Below, piece by piece: positions 55,401 through 61,174 of a stretch of DNA of 64,000 nt. Location of the stretch: contig NW_026262690.1 in NCBI RefSeq assembly GCF_021869535.1, forward strand, positions 11,519,501 to 11,583,500. The letters are read 5' to 3'. A program made the position numbers and the translations under genes. Every line of letters starts with the position of its first letter. The first letter of the stretch is position 1. A model generated the notes under the pieces. The model was not told the origin of the DNA and did not search any database. It saw only the letters and a program-made list of their open reading frames with translations. Source of the DNA: Mytilus californianus. Taxonomy: Eukaryota; Mollusca; Bivalvia; Mytilida; Mytilidae.

Positions 55401-58400
55401 AAACTTCTGTTTAAAAAAAAGACATTTTTTAAACGAAAGGCTTCCGTTTATAACTGTACTAACATTGACGGTTATTCTTTGTTTCAAACATATAGAATTT
55501 ATATACATTGTGTCAAAATATAAAATTTACTTGTACAAAGCTTACATCTATCTTGTATTGAGCTGACTACAAATAAAACTTATGTTTAAGACAATGTATG
55601 ATTCGTCTCACTATATTGCAACTCTATAAACTTATTTTGAGTAATAAATCAACAATTATGAGTTTGAATTAGACGAGGTGAAATTTTCGCGAACCATTAT
55701 TCTTGCATAACGTCATAGATGTTAAAACCTCTATTGAAACTTATCATCTACGTCACAAGCAAGGCTTAATACGGAAGGTGTCTGTAGATAGCAAGAGTTT
55801 GAACAGTCAATGCATTTCGACTGACTTAAAGTACAACTGTTGCAGTATAAAACGTTGTTTCAGGTAGGTAAACCAAGATTCTGTACAACGATATTACAAC
55901 TGGTAGAAAGGAGCAACGTTATACATACAAATGTATAATTGTTCAATATCGTTAAGTAAACTTGGAAAATTAAGTATATGCAATGAAGCTTTATTACATA
56001 TTTTTAAATATTTTTAAATTTCAAATTGACTTTAAAGCATATTAATTACTTGAACGTTCAAGTAATGTAAAGACTGACTTTGAGTATATATTTTTACCAT
56101 ATGCTATTAATTTCATCAGGTGACTATCTACAAAACCATTGTCCACCCAATGTAACCAACTGTGTTACATGTGAAGACAGATTGCCGACTTGTAAAAGTC
56201 TAAATGACGGAAACAATGCCTACCCAGGACGACCTGTATCCGAGTATTATATAAATTGCTTCAGTAACAGAACAGTGTCAGTTGAAGCTTGCCAAGTATC
56301 TCTGTATGATCCAGTGAGACGAAGGTGTTCATCCAAGATAGATTCAGGTAAAGTTGTTAATATACATAAATTTTGATGATAATTCTGTAGAGATTCGTTG
56401 AAAACGAATTCAGATACGTATTTGAAAGTAGTATATTATCTAATATTATGCATAGTTTTTTGCAGTTTAAGTCTACTGTAAATTATCAAATAAGTGTATT
56501 TAGTAATAACATCAATTACACCTTGATATCAATGCTTCCAACTGTTTTCATTCGATTGTGCCATACGAGTCAGATTTCGTCTAAACATGCGGCTGGCGTA
56601 TTAAATTATAAACCTTGCATTTTTATGATTTTTATTTACTTTTGATTGTTTAAGCAAATGGTATTTCATTTAACTTTTTTAACAGTAAAAGATAGAAACT
56701 TTTTTTGTTAAGAAGGAAAACTTATAATAGTACGTTAAATACCGTTTATATTAAAGTCATGTGATATTTCAAATTTAACAAAACATGAATATAATTTATA
56801 TAGTTGAATGGCTAATTGCACTAAAACAACATATAGATATAAAAAGATGTAGTATGAGTGCCAATGAGACAACTCTCCATTCAAGTCAAAATTTATAAAA
56901 GTAAACCATTATAGGTCAAAATACGGTCTTCAACACGGAGCCTTGGCCCACACCGAACAGCAAGCTATAAAGGGCCCGCACATATACCTTCTTTTTAAAA
57001 GAAAATCCTTTATTTAATCCAAATCTTCAGTCATCTACTGCTGTTAAATTATTGCCTTCCCGTACTCTAATTTACCGACAGCTTTTTCGTATGTAATAAC
57101 CTTTATCATGACACACCTCGTTAGAAATTCGACAATCGCAAAACGCCAGTGCGAAAGGGGGAATCGTGATAGACGAAAAACTGGAGCAAACTTGATAGGA
57201 AGTTGGTTTAAATCTATTCTGAAAAAAAAAACTACAAAAGTATTTAACAACTGTTATGACAAATTTTAATTAATAAATGGGAACGCATTGAAAATATAAA
57301 TAAAAAATAGATAAACATCGCTCTCTTAACTCAATTATTATACACGTGTTATATGGTTCTGTGTTGATGTTTCTTATCAAAGCCACGATCAGTAAATTCC
57401 GATACCAAAAGCCGAAAGGTGATTAGCAGCCTCAGTTTTGACCAACAATAACATTTTTGGACAATTATAAGTACAAATCAGTACAGTCGAGTATGGTTAA
57501 GATTGGGGTCGAGTAATATCAAGTAGAATTCAGACCAATGCAGACTGGTCGAGTAAAAATGAGTACAGTCGAGTACAGATATAGGCCATTCAGGCTTTTA
57601 CTGGTTTGTAGTGATCATAATCATCAAAAACTCGTTTCATATGACTTCAAGAACGACAAACTAGTGGCCATAACCTCTGCTTAGTATGTAGTTATGTACT
57701 AATATTTTTTCTTACATGATATAAGGAGTTTTAACAAAGTTCTGCCAGGACAACCCCAGGATGGTTATACCAGATCCAGCAAACTGTGCACGGTATTATA
57801 ACTGTAGTGACCCATCTTTAGCACAAGGTTTAGATGAACCCTACAGGCAGGAATGTAAATATCCAAGACTATTCCAGTCAGCAGGTGTCGGGTGTCAGCT
57901 GTTTACTATGGTCCGATGTCAAAAGAACAGATATGTACCGAAAACACCATGTAAGTGCAGTATGGATGTATTGTTTAACATGGTTTAGACTACTTTACTT
58001 TCAAATGAATATATATATATATATATATATGCCGGAGGAACATAGAAAAAAAAAACAAGCCAACTCAACAAACAATGTCAAGTGAGAAATACGTATTGGT
58101 TCCTGTTATTTTCGGTGAAATGTTTTAAGGCATAGAAGTAAAACCTACTTAGAACAAAGACAATACTTACCGTTGTTACAAGCAGGATTATGTTATATCC
58201 GAGTCGACCAGTCATTACTAATACTCCTAAATACCATGTCTTAAGCGGAGAAGTATCTGATACTTATTTTCAATTCTTGAGTTTGACCCGGTATTAAACG
58301 TTCGACCTCTTGCACTCGAGGCAATATATGCGTTAAATATAAGAAGGACATTTTACTAAAGGGCTAAAAGTAACATCTATTTTAAACAGCAAGACCAACA

Positions 58401-59196
58401 AATACAATAGCACATACTGCATAGGTTAAATATAGTGAAAGAACGTGTTTTATGGTCTCAACTTACTTAAATGAAAATAAATCAAAAGTCGTATACTAGT
58501 ATATGTGTTTTACATTCAACCATTATGATAAAAGGTCAACGATGATATCAAGATTATTAACAACAGTCAATTACATGACTATAAATATAATAGAAATACG
58601 CAATATGCTGGACGTATATACAAATTTATAACATCAATTAAGAGACTGCAACATTTTGTTTTCCTTACACGCTCACAGATAATACCGTTCTTTAGAGGCA
58701 TTGAAAATCACCTGCTATGAACGTTTTAATTGGTTCTTATTTCTTTGTTTTCAATGGTTGACACACAGAGAAAACCATGTAAAAAATCATAAACTAACTT
58801 GAAATACACAAAACAAAAATAAACCAATAAGAACTATACCCTGAAGTGTAAAAAAAGCTTGTACCTTTGATATAGTACAAAAAGTATAAAGCACTTATTT
58901 CAATAAATACAATATATTATGAAATTATCTTTTTAGGTGAATACGTTGAGAACCAATGCTTCAATTCTACATGTGAACCGTGTGAGACACGATTTCCTAG
59001 CTGTGTTGGTAAAGTTGATGGCAGCAATGAATTTCCAGGACGGGAAAACACAGAATTTTACATTGTGTGCTACAGAGAAAGAACTGTTGCCATAGTTTCG
59101 TGTACCATCGGTACCTACAGTCACGCTGATAGGGCGTGTGTGGGAGAAGTGAAAAATACAACTGACATCATTGCTCCTTCACCTGCCAGGAGATAA
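22115..59196 (+). CDS. Multi-exon secreted protein with about 28 chitin-binding (CBM14/peritrophin-A-like) modules
   Basis: I assembled 23 coding exons: 22115-22406, 31524-31736, 32219-32443, 33688-33906, 34884-35114, 35444-35917, 36307-36537, 36850-37068, 37584-38546, 40203-40415, 41345-41572, 42087-42308, 44123-44344, 44983-45195, 46206-46445, 50125-50337, 50968-51198, 51416-51628, 52279-52506, 54384-54590, 56120-56347, 57726-57950, 58937-59196. All introns are GT-AG and phase 1, and the sum is 6210 nt with one open frame of 2069 codons. Residues 1-23 form a signal peptide, 37-93 a six-cysteine CBM14 domain, then alternating A and B modules to the C-terminus. CBM14 domains bind chitin extracellularly; a structural role in a chitinous matrix is inferred. 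No catalytic domain, transmembrane helix or GPI signal is seen. A non-coding 5' exon is likely but not located. I do not recognise a named orthologue. Confidence 0.9.
24611..24948 (+). repeat. Dispersed repeat, about 337 bp, copy 2 (intron 1)
   Basis: Matches 12396-12732 almost throughout. The rest of intron 1 before 26500 (22407-24610, 24949-26500) shows no gene or repeat that I can identify. Confidence 0.75.
26510..27300. repeat. 48-bp minisatellite, block 1 (intron 1)
   Basis: The unit GATAGTCGTCTCAATGAGAA...CACAGCCCTTTGATT repeats every 48 bp. Because 48 is divisible by 3, two - strand frames stay open (RFSLRRLSLKNQRAVV and ILIETTIPQKSKGCGE types). These are by-products of the repeat, not evidence of a gene. 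Confidence 0.95.
27301..27639 (+). repeat. Unique spacer duplicated at 29692-30030
   Basis: GCTTTTAAATTTTATTGTTA opens both copies, offset by 2391 bp and nearly identical for 339 bp. It carries an acceptor-like ATATTTACAG and a short frame with CQTGTPDNCYMFKYC. Confidence 0.9.
27640..28760. repeat. 48-bp minisatellite, block 2, with duplicated leader
   Basis: A non-repeat leader (TTTCATGCTGAAACCC...TTATTACATCATTGCAC, about 27650-27750) precedes about 21 units ending near 28758. The segment from about 27573 recurs at 28761 with an offset of 1188 bp. Confidence 0.93.
28761..29691. repeat. 48-bp minisatellite, block 3, with duplicated leader
   Basis: It begins TCTAAATGAGTTTATGATTT, the copy of 27573, followed by the same leader and another run of 48-bp units. 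The first units match block 2 variant for variant, showing a block-level duplication. Confidence 0.93.
29692..30030 (+). repeat. Second copy of the 339-bp spacer
   Basis: Copy of 27301-27639. Identity stops abruptly at GAAGATGTAAGTAAAT, marking the duplication edge. Confidence 0.9.
30031..31523. other. End of intron 1
   Basis: No coding frame is supported. 31275-31355 carries a short dispersed repeat (GCGCCACTGACGAGTCTTAT) with relatives at 47317-47400 and, inverted, 60480-60560. A - strand frame at 30928-31191 has no recognisable domain. Confidence 0.5.
31524..31736 (+). CDS. Exon 2: A module 1 (residues 98-168)
   Basis: Acceptor AATATTTCAG. Core motifs are NCARYYDCS, KECPYPQLF and a final TPC whose last codon is split T|GC into exon 3. 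Six module cysteines precede the junction cysteine. The donor is GTTAGT, weaker than the GTAAGT used by most exons, but it is the one that keeps phase 1. Intron 2 (31737-32218) shows nothing else. Confidence 0.88.
32219..32443 (+). CDS. Exon 3: B module 1 (residues 169-243)
   Basis: Acceptor AATTATAG, then DYKLSQC, NCPPC, GCEGHPNGAKAYPGR, FLVC, KTC and GKC, ending LDP with a split last codon. It is diverged from the B consensus: PSC is replaced by EGC, and the NRT sequon by NKT. The donor is CCAA|GTAAGT. Intron 3 (32444-33687) contains two copies of a dispersed repeat (listed separately). Confidence 0.87.
32745..33305 (+). repeat. Two tandem copies of a dispersed repeat in intron 3
   Basis: CAGGTGCCACATGTGGAGCA (about 32765) and CGGGTGCCACATGTGGAGCA (about 33113) open two copies that both contain TTTAGCCATGGCGTTGTCAG. 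Frames inside them are repeat-borne. Related fragments occur at 4960-5105, 51810-51985 and probably 53160-53560. Confidence 0.7.
33688..33906 (+). CDS. Exon 4: A module 2 (residues 244-316)
   Basis: Acceptor CATTTTTTCCAG. Core RICSRYYDCK, GECRYPLLY, QCGSK and SPC. The insert between the third and fourth cysteines is longer and more basic than in most A modules. Donor CCAT|GTAAGT. Intron 4 (33907-34883) carries a dispersed repeat near 34519-34790. Confidence 0.88.
34519..34790 (+). repeat. Dispersed repeat (intron 4)
   Basis: GGAGATGTGGTATGACTGCC to about 34790, sharing the CTATAAAAGGCCC region with the window start and with 56838-56985. Confidence 0.6.
34884..35114 (+). CDS. Exon 5: B module 2 (residues 317-393)
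   Basis: Acceptor ATCTCTCTAG. Core CEYGQNSC, NCPRC, PSCVGLSDGQNPFPG, YLVC, RTC and GC. There is no ordinary DP ending; the module runs into GSGLAN and joins the proline-rich linker. The donor AACC|GTAGGT keeps phase 1; a GTTTCA three codons further in would not. Intron 5 (35115-35443) holds nothing else. Confidence 0.87.
35444..35917 (+). CDS. Exon 6: proline-rich rod plus A module 3 (residues 394-551)
   Basis: The first 90 residues contain 13 PP pairs spaced every four residues, in the pattern PP-[VFT]-[QRE], giving a 12-bp DNA period between about 35510 and 35665. This should adopt a polyproline-II rod. From residue 485 a normal A module follows (GPCAGNP, NCARYYNCS, AECPYPQLF, TCGRR, SPC). 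It is about twice the length of other A exons, and the extra part is the rod. Donor CCAT|GTGAGT. An antisense frame across the rod is a shadow of the proline codons. Intron 6 (35918-36306) is featureless. Confidence 0.9.
36307..36537 (+). CDS. Exon 7: B module 3 (residues 552-628)
   Basis: Acceptor TATGTTTCAG. Core CDYVTTRNSC, SCAIPC, PSCVGMPDGNNTFPGRE, YMTC, NRTLSV, GIC and YC, ending LDP. It has two N-glycosylation sequons, NNT and NRT. Donor CCAT|GTGAGT. Intron 7 (36538-36849) shows nothing else. Confidence 0.9.
36850..37068 (+). CDS. Exon 8: A module 4 (residues 629-701)
   Basis: The acceptor follows a long T tract (TTTTTTTTGTTCCAG). Core VFCQDKP, NCARYYDCS, RECTYPTLF, RCVPP and DPC. The usual V-x-CG motif is replaced by ADCQWRYEP. 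Donor CCTT|GTAAGT. Intron 8 (37069-37583) is AT-rich without features. Confidence 0.88.
37584..38546 (+). CDS. Exon 9: six tandem B-like cores in one exon (residues 702-1022)
   Basis: Acceptor ATTAATCCGCAG. A complete B module with head CGFLGNQRC...NCVPC is followed by five more cores of about 47-51 residues beginning EGLPNGK, SGLSDGK, DRLPDGN, RGKQDGR and SNLPDGW. Each has four cysteines (start, YxxC, xxC, KC or equivalent) and a hydrophobic F or Y before the last. They are diverged in sequence, so this intronless expansion is old. The frame stays open into the intron to 38647, but GCCCCAT|GTAAGA at 38546/38547 restores phase 1. Intron 9 (38547-40202) holds AT microsatellites near 39060 and 39120 and otherwise nothing. 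Confidence 0.9.
40203..40415 (+). CDS. Exon 10: A module 5 (residues 1023-1093)
   Basis: Acceptor AATGTATTGCAG. Core TFCENNP, SCARYVDCR, EECAYPQLF, SCKPY, KCGNRPEP and APC. YYDC is changed to YVDC. It closely resembles exon 12 (shared LGNYxxEC), suggesting duplication of the 10/11 and 12/13 pairs. Donor CCAT|GTAAGT. Intron 10 (40416-41344) is featureless. Confidence 0.88.
41345..41572 (+). CDS. Exon 11: B module (residues 1094-1169)
   Basis: The acceptor AATTAATGAAG has a poor pyrimidine tract and is the weakest in the gene, but the phase and the CDYQKQKIC head fit exactly. Core NCRPC, NCVGKRDGPQAVP, YFMQC, RTISV, QC and SC, ending NP. There is no NRT sequon. Donor CCCT|GTAAGT. Intron 11 (41573-42086) is featureless. 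Confidence 0.84.
42087..42308 (+). CDS. Exon 12: A module 6 (residues 1170-1243)
   Basis: Acceptor CATTTTCAAG. Core PYCEANP, NCAQYIDCR, QECPYPQL, PCKTF, QCGARPEP and NAC. The DTTS stretch after PQL is replaced by VSLADATGL. Donor GCAT|GTAAGT. Intron 12 (42309-44122) contains the 31-bp tandem array. Confidence 0.87.
42945..43812. repeat. 31-bp tandem array (intron 12)
   Basis: The unit AAGGCGTTTAATATATCTAT followed by CGATTCTTTTA recurs about 28 times, with lengths varying by one to three bases. It is diverged and AT-rich; no frame stays open. Confidence 0.9.
44123..44344 (+). CDS. Exon 13: B module (residues 1244-1317)
   Basis: Acceptor TCTCCTCTGTAG. Core CDYEQNLIC, NCIPC, PSCYGMPDGNHPFPGQ, YIVC, RTLRTETC and SC, ending FDP. 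Donor CCAA|GTAAGC. Intron 13 (44345-44982) shows nothing else. Confidence 0.9.
44983..45195 (+). CDS. Exon 14: A module 7 (residues 1318-1388)
   Basis: Acceptor TTTGATTTCAG. Core AFCNLNS, SCAIYYDCS, QECPYPQLY, SCELF, NCGERY and KPC. Donor CCAT|GTAAAT. Intron 14 (45196-46205) contains a foldback repeat near 45385-45550. Confidence 0.9.
45385..45550. mobile_element. Foldback repeat (intron 14)
   Basis: AAATAATTCATGGGGGCTTG...GATTTTACCACGGGTTGG and its imperfect reverse complement GCCAACCTGTGGTAAAATC...CATGAATTATTT form a hairpin of about 160 bp. TTTTACCACGGGTGTG at about 46007 may be a related end, suggesting an element spanning to about 46070. Confidence 0.55.
46206..46445 (+). CDS. Exon 15: B module (residues 1389-1468)
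   Basis: Acceptor TTTTTTTGTCAG. Core CEYLQNQC, NCEPC, PSCIGLQDGNNTFPGRQ, YITC, NRTILV, RTC and AC, ending LDP. It is three to four residues longer than its siblings because of GGAPAL before NCEPC. There are two sequons (NNT, NRT). Donor CCAG|GTAAGA. Intron 15 (46446-50124) holds the 24-bp array. Confidence 0.9.
47317..47400 (+). repeat. Short dispersed repeat (intron 15)
   Basis: GAGCGTCACTAATGAGTCTT and GACGAAACGCGCGTCTTGCG. Related to 31275-31355 and, inverted, to 60480-60560. Confidence 0.6.
47921..49738. repeat. 24-bp tandem array, about 75 copies (intron 15)
   Basis: The unit is ATACATTCAGTAATCCATTA plus GATA. The last third contains 23-bp units (GTAACCATCAG) that shift phase. The 24-bp period keeps a 283-codon - strand frame open (NVLSxGLL repeats, 47911-48762). 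It has no other gene-like property. Confidence 0.97.
50125..50337 (+). CDS. Exon 16: A module 8 (residues 1469-1539)
   Basis: Acceptor GATAAATTGCAG. Core LYCRKNP, NCAQFYDCS, YECQYPQLF, SCVVF, KCGGRF and SPC. An overlapping ATG-initiated frame at 50119 is out of phase with the neighbouring exons and is a shadow. Donor CCAT|GTAAGT. Intron 16 (50338-50967) is featureless. Confidence 0.88.
50968..51198 (+). CDS. Exon 17: B module (residues 1540-1616)
   Basis: Acceptor TTTATCTTAG. Core CQYQQNQC, NCEPC, PSCIGKLDGNNTITGRE, YVVC, NRTVSVETC and EC. The terminal DP is replaced by GA. Two sequons (NNT, NRT). Donor GCAG|GTAATC. Intron 17 (51199-51415) is the shortest in the gene. Confidence 0.9.
51416..51628 (+). 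CDS. Exon 18: A module 9 (residues 1617-1687)
   Basis: Acceptor TAATTCTTTTCAG. Core AFCIANP, NCAQYFDCG, RECPYPMLF, TCQNY, ACGSRTE and APC. Donor CCAT|GTAAGT. The last part of the exon and its donor are tandemly duplicated downstream (51571-51808, see repeat). Intron 18 is 51629-52278. Confidence 0.9.
51571..51808 (+). repeat. Tandem duplication of the exon 18 end and donor site
   Basis: Unit starts at 51571, 51647, 51722 and 51789 (partial) share ACATGTCTGAATTA...CATGTGGATC and ACAGCACCATGTAAGTACTA. Copy 2 keeps a GTAAGT donor but the change to GCAACAG loses the final cysteine codon context. Copy 3 loses the donor (GTATGA). Confidence 0.9.
51810..51985 (-). repeat. Dispersed repeat fragment (intron 18)
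   Basis: GATACCAAAGAGTCGAAAAC...CTCAGGTGCTCCGAAATGGT, the reverse complement of the family at 32745-33305. Confidence 0.55.
52279..52506 (+). CDS. Exon 19: B module (residues 1688-1763)
   Basis: Acceptor TTATGATACAG. Core CDYLQNRC, NCRPC, ASCVGMTDGLHPFPNR, FIVC, RTVSVEKC and IC. The donor GAAG|GTTTGA is weak; it is chosen because it keeps phase 1 into exon 20. A GTAGCA 14 bases further on would break phase. Intron 19 (52507-54383) holds a dispersed T-rich repeat near 53160-53560. Confidence 0.85.
53160..53560 (+). repeat. Dispersed T-rich repeat (intron 19)
   Basis: It contains TTTAGTTTTCTATGTAGTTTTG and CATTGTCAGTTTCTCTTCGA, loosely like the 32745-33305 family. Frames inside are low-complexity hydrophobic. 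Confidence 0.4.
54384..54590 (+). CDS. Exon 20: A module 10 (residues 1764-1832)
   Basis: Acceptor GTTATGTTTCAG. Core AHCTINP, QCAQYFDCG, RECKYPQLF, TCQNF, TCGPRIEP and APC. It is the shortest A exon (69 codons) and closest to exon 18 (shared QYFDCG, TCQN). Donor CCAT|GTAAGT. Intron 20 (54591-56119) contains the 543-bp inverted-repeat element. Confidence 0.9.
54832..55374. mobile_element. 543-bp inverted-repeat transposon with 9-bp target duplication
   Basis: Terminal inverted repeats of about 56 bp start CATCTTCGCTAGCCAAGGGT at 54832 and end with the reverse complement at 55374, with only a few mismatches. AGTAGAAAA flanks both ends (54823-54831 and 55375-55383). A 9-bp duplication with long inverted repeats is typical of Mutator-like elements. 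The interior has no transposase frame. Confidence 0.85.
56120..56347 (+). CDS. Exon 21: B module (residues 1833-1908)
   Basis: Acceptor TTTCATCAG. Core CDYLQNHC, NCVTC, PTCKSLNDGNNAYPGR, YINC, NRTVSVEAC and RC, ending DS. PSCVG is changed to PTCKS. Donor TCAG|GTAAAG. Intron 21 (56348-57725) has a dispersed repeat near 56838-56985. Confidence 0.9.
56838..56985 (+). repeat. Dispersed repeat (intron 21)
   Basis: GATGTAGTATGAGTGCCAAT...CAAGCTATAAAGGGCCC, a truncated relative of 34519-34790. Confidence 0.6.
57726..57950 (+). CDS. Exon 22: A module 11 (residues 1909-1983)
   Basis: The acceptor ATGATATAAG has a poor pyrimidine tract but gives the correct phase and an FCQDNP start like other A modules. 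Core NCARYYNCS, QECKYPRLF, GCQLF, RCQKNRY and TPC. Donor CCAT|GTAAGT. Intron 22 (57951-58936) has an (AT)n run near 58008-58030. Confidence 0.87.
58937..59196 (+). CDS. Exon 23: last B module, C-terminus and stop (residues 1984-2069)
   Basis: Acceptor ATCTTTTTAG. Core CEYVENQC, TCEPC, PSCVGKVDGSNEFPGRE, YIVC, RTVAIVSC and AC, then a short tail ending SPARR and a TAA stop at 59194-59196. The tail is hydrophilic with an NTT sequon and has no GPI-type or transmembrane signal, so the protein should be soluble or matrix-bound. Confidence 0.9.
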
Positions 59197-60245
59197 CAGA
59201 TCAAAACAAATTAGGGTTTGTCTAGGTGTCAAACTTGATATTTAATAAAACAAAGTAGTGTAATGTGGGATAGGCCTTAAATATGAGTACAAATCTGAAT
59301 ATTATCTCAGGCACTACTTAGTATATACCTTCAATGAACTTACAATAGTAGTTTTAATATACATATTTACATATTGTGTTTAAAAGGCATTTTAATCTGT
59401 GATGATGTATTGAAAGACGAAAGACAATTAAACAATATTTATAATCTAGTATGGGTTGCCATAAGAATAATAAATGGACGTATATTCAGCGTCCCTATCG
59501 CACCTACGAGTCCTACATATATATACATCTTATGAACAAATGCTCAAATGACAAATAGATATTTTTTCAATATTATATTATAACATATATCTTTTAACTT
59601 TTCAAAGAAACGCCATGACTTTCCTTGTATATTGTTTAGTGCTATTCAGAGCATCAGTAAAACAAGAAAACTCAATTTGTGTAAATTTTTATTCCAAATG
59701 TTCTAGGTTTATGCATTTCGACCCTTCCTTCATTAGTTTTCAGATAAACAAAGATGGTTAGATTCGGAGGGCATAATTTTATTATTTGTAAATACGCTGT
59801 TGACAATATGATATTGCTAATTTGTAGTAATCAAGATTTATGACGAATAAAGACATAAACACAATTAAATTTTTATTTCATACTTTTTATCCTTCATGTT
59901 TTACACGAAAAATAAATGGCATAAACATTTAAGCTTGCAGACATGCTGGTAGTATTTTACACAACGATATATATCCTTTTATAATTGATTAACTAATAGT
60001 GAATACCTGAATAATAGTGCTTATCTTGTATTTGCCTCAAAATAACATATTAGTTCCAAATCCTTTGGTAGACTGAATCACTCCATTGGTAAATGCAAGA
60101 TTATGTTTCAACTTTTGCATTCAATATCGTATGAAATGTATGACTATTTATAATAAATAAAAACTTTTTCAAGACGTTTGTTCAATTCATTTTTCTGTAT
60201 AATCGAATATGATTTTAACGACATGACAAGTCACAGAAATACACA
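59197..60245. other. 3' flank or 3' UTR of the chitin-binding gene
   Basis: AT-rich with several AATAAA signals and no further coding exon. Confidence 0.5.
59244..59249 (+). terminator. Candidate polyadenylation signal AATAAA
   Basis: The first AATAAA after the stop codon, 47 bases downstream. Further AATAAA motifs at 59846-59851 and near 60151-60160 could serve a longer 3' UTR. Which is used cannot be told from sequence. Confidence 0.4.
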
Positions 60246-60247
60246 AT

Positions 60248-60475
60248 AACACCAACAATGACACACCAATGAGATGGTAATTCTAAAACACAATAACAAC
60301 AGAAATGACACGTCAGTTAGACGGCATTCTTTAAACTAAATAACACCAACAATGACATGTCCATAAGATGGTAATTCTAAAACACAATAAAACCAGAAAT
60401 GACATGTCAGTGAGACGGCGTTCTTAAAACACAAGAACACCAGAAATAACACGCCAATGACAACAATTCTAATAA
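60248..60475. repeat. 47-bp tandem repeat, about five copies
   Basis: AACACCAACAATGACA-type unit starts fall at 60248, 60295, 60342 and about 60389 and 60436. AGATGGTAATTC and AGACGGC alternate, so the real unit is a 94-bp dimer. Confidence 0.85.
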
Positions 60476-60479
60476 CTCA

Positions 60480-60560
60480 TCAAAGATACCAGGCTTATAA
60501 TTGTGTGCACCAGACGCGCGTTTCGTCTACATAAGACACTCTAGTGGCGCTCAAATTAAA
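60480..60560 (-). repeat. Short dispersed repeat, inverted copy
   Basis: ACCAGACGCGCGTTTCGTCT and TAAGACACTCTAGTGGCGCT are the reverse complement of the copies in introns 1 and 15. Confidence 0.6.
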
Positions 60561-61174
60561 ACAGTTGGTCGGCCTTATCAAATACGAGCTGTAGAGCTTT
60601 AAATACTGAAAACTTTGAAATTTGTGCCAAATACGGCTAAGACAATCTATACCTGAAAGGTAGAACACCTTATAATTCAACATTACGTGTACAGAAAAAT
60701 TACAGACAATGAACATATCAATGATGTTTTATTTTAACACAAAAGTACTGACTACTTAAACACTATAATACCAGGTCGAGATTTTCTTCATGATGAAAGA
60801 AAAAGACGATAAAGGAACGTTCAATATAAATTGTTTTTAAATGTAAAAATGTAAAACGATTGGAAGGGGACAATGAAAAACCGCAAGTCGAAGAAAAACA
60901 GAATAGTCTACAAAACGCTCAACGAAAACTGAAGATTTAGTAACACGAATGAAAAAACAGGGATAACTTATTTCGATTAAAACATACAATTAAATTTTAA
61001 AATTTACTATTACAAAATGTGTAACTGGAATAAAAAAGAAAAAAATATGGTGTTTTGAATCATTAAATTATGTCTCAAAATCCCTTCATGCACTTAATGA
61101 ACCAAAAGCAAAGGAACAGCGTTATTAATGCTGTTCTTTATTACGAGCTATTTTTATCCTTATATTGTATATTT
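60561..61174. other. Non-coding stretch before the terminal repeat array
   Basis: A fragment at 60885-60970 resembles the 51810-51985 repeat. Nothing else is recognised. Confidence 0.4.
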
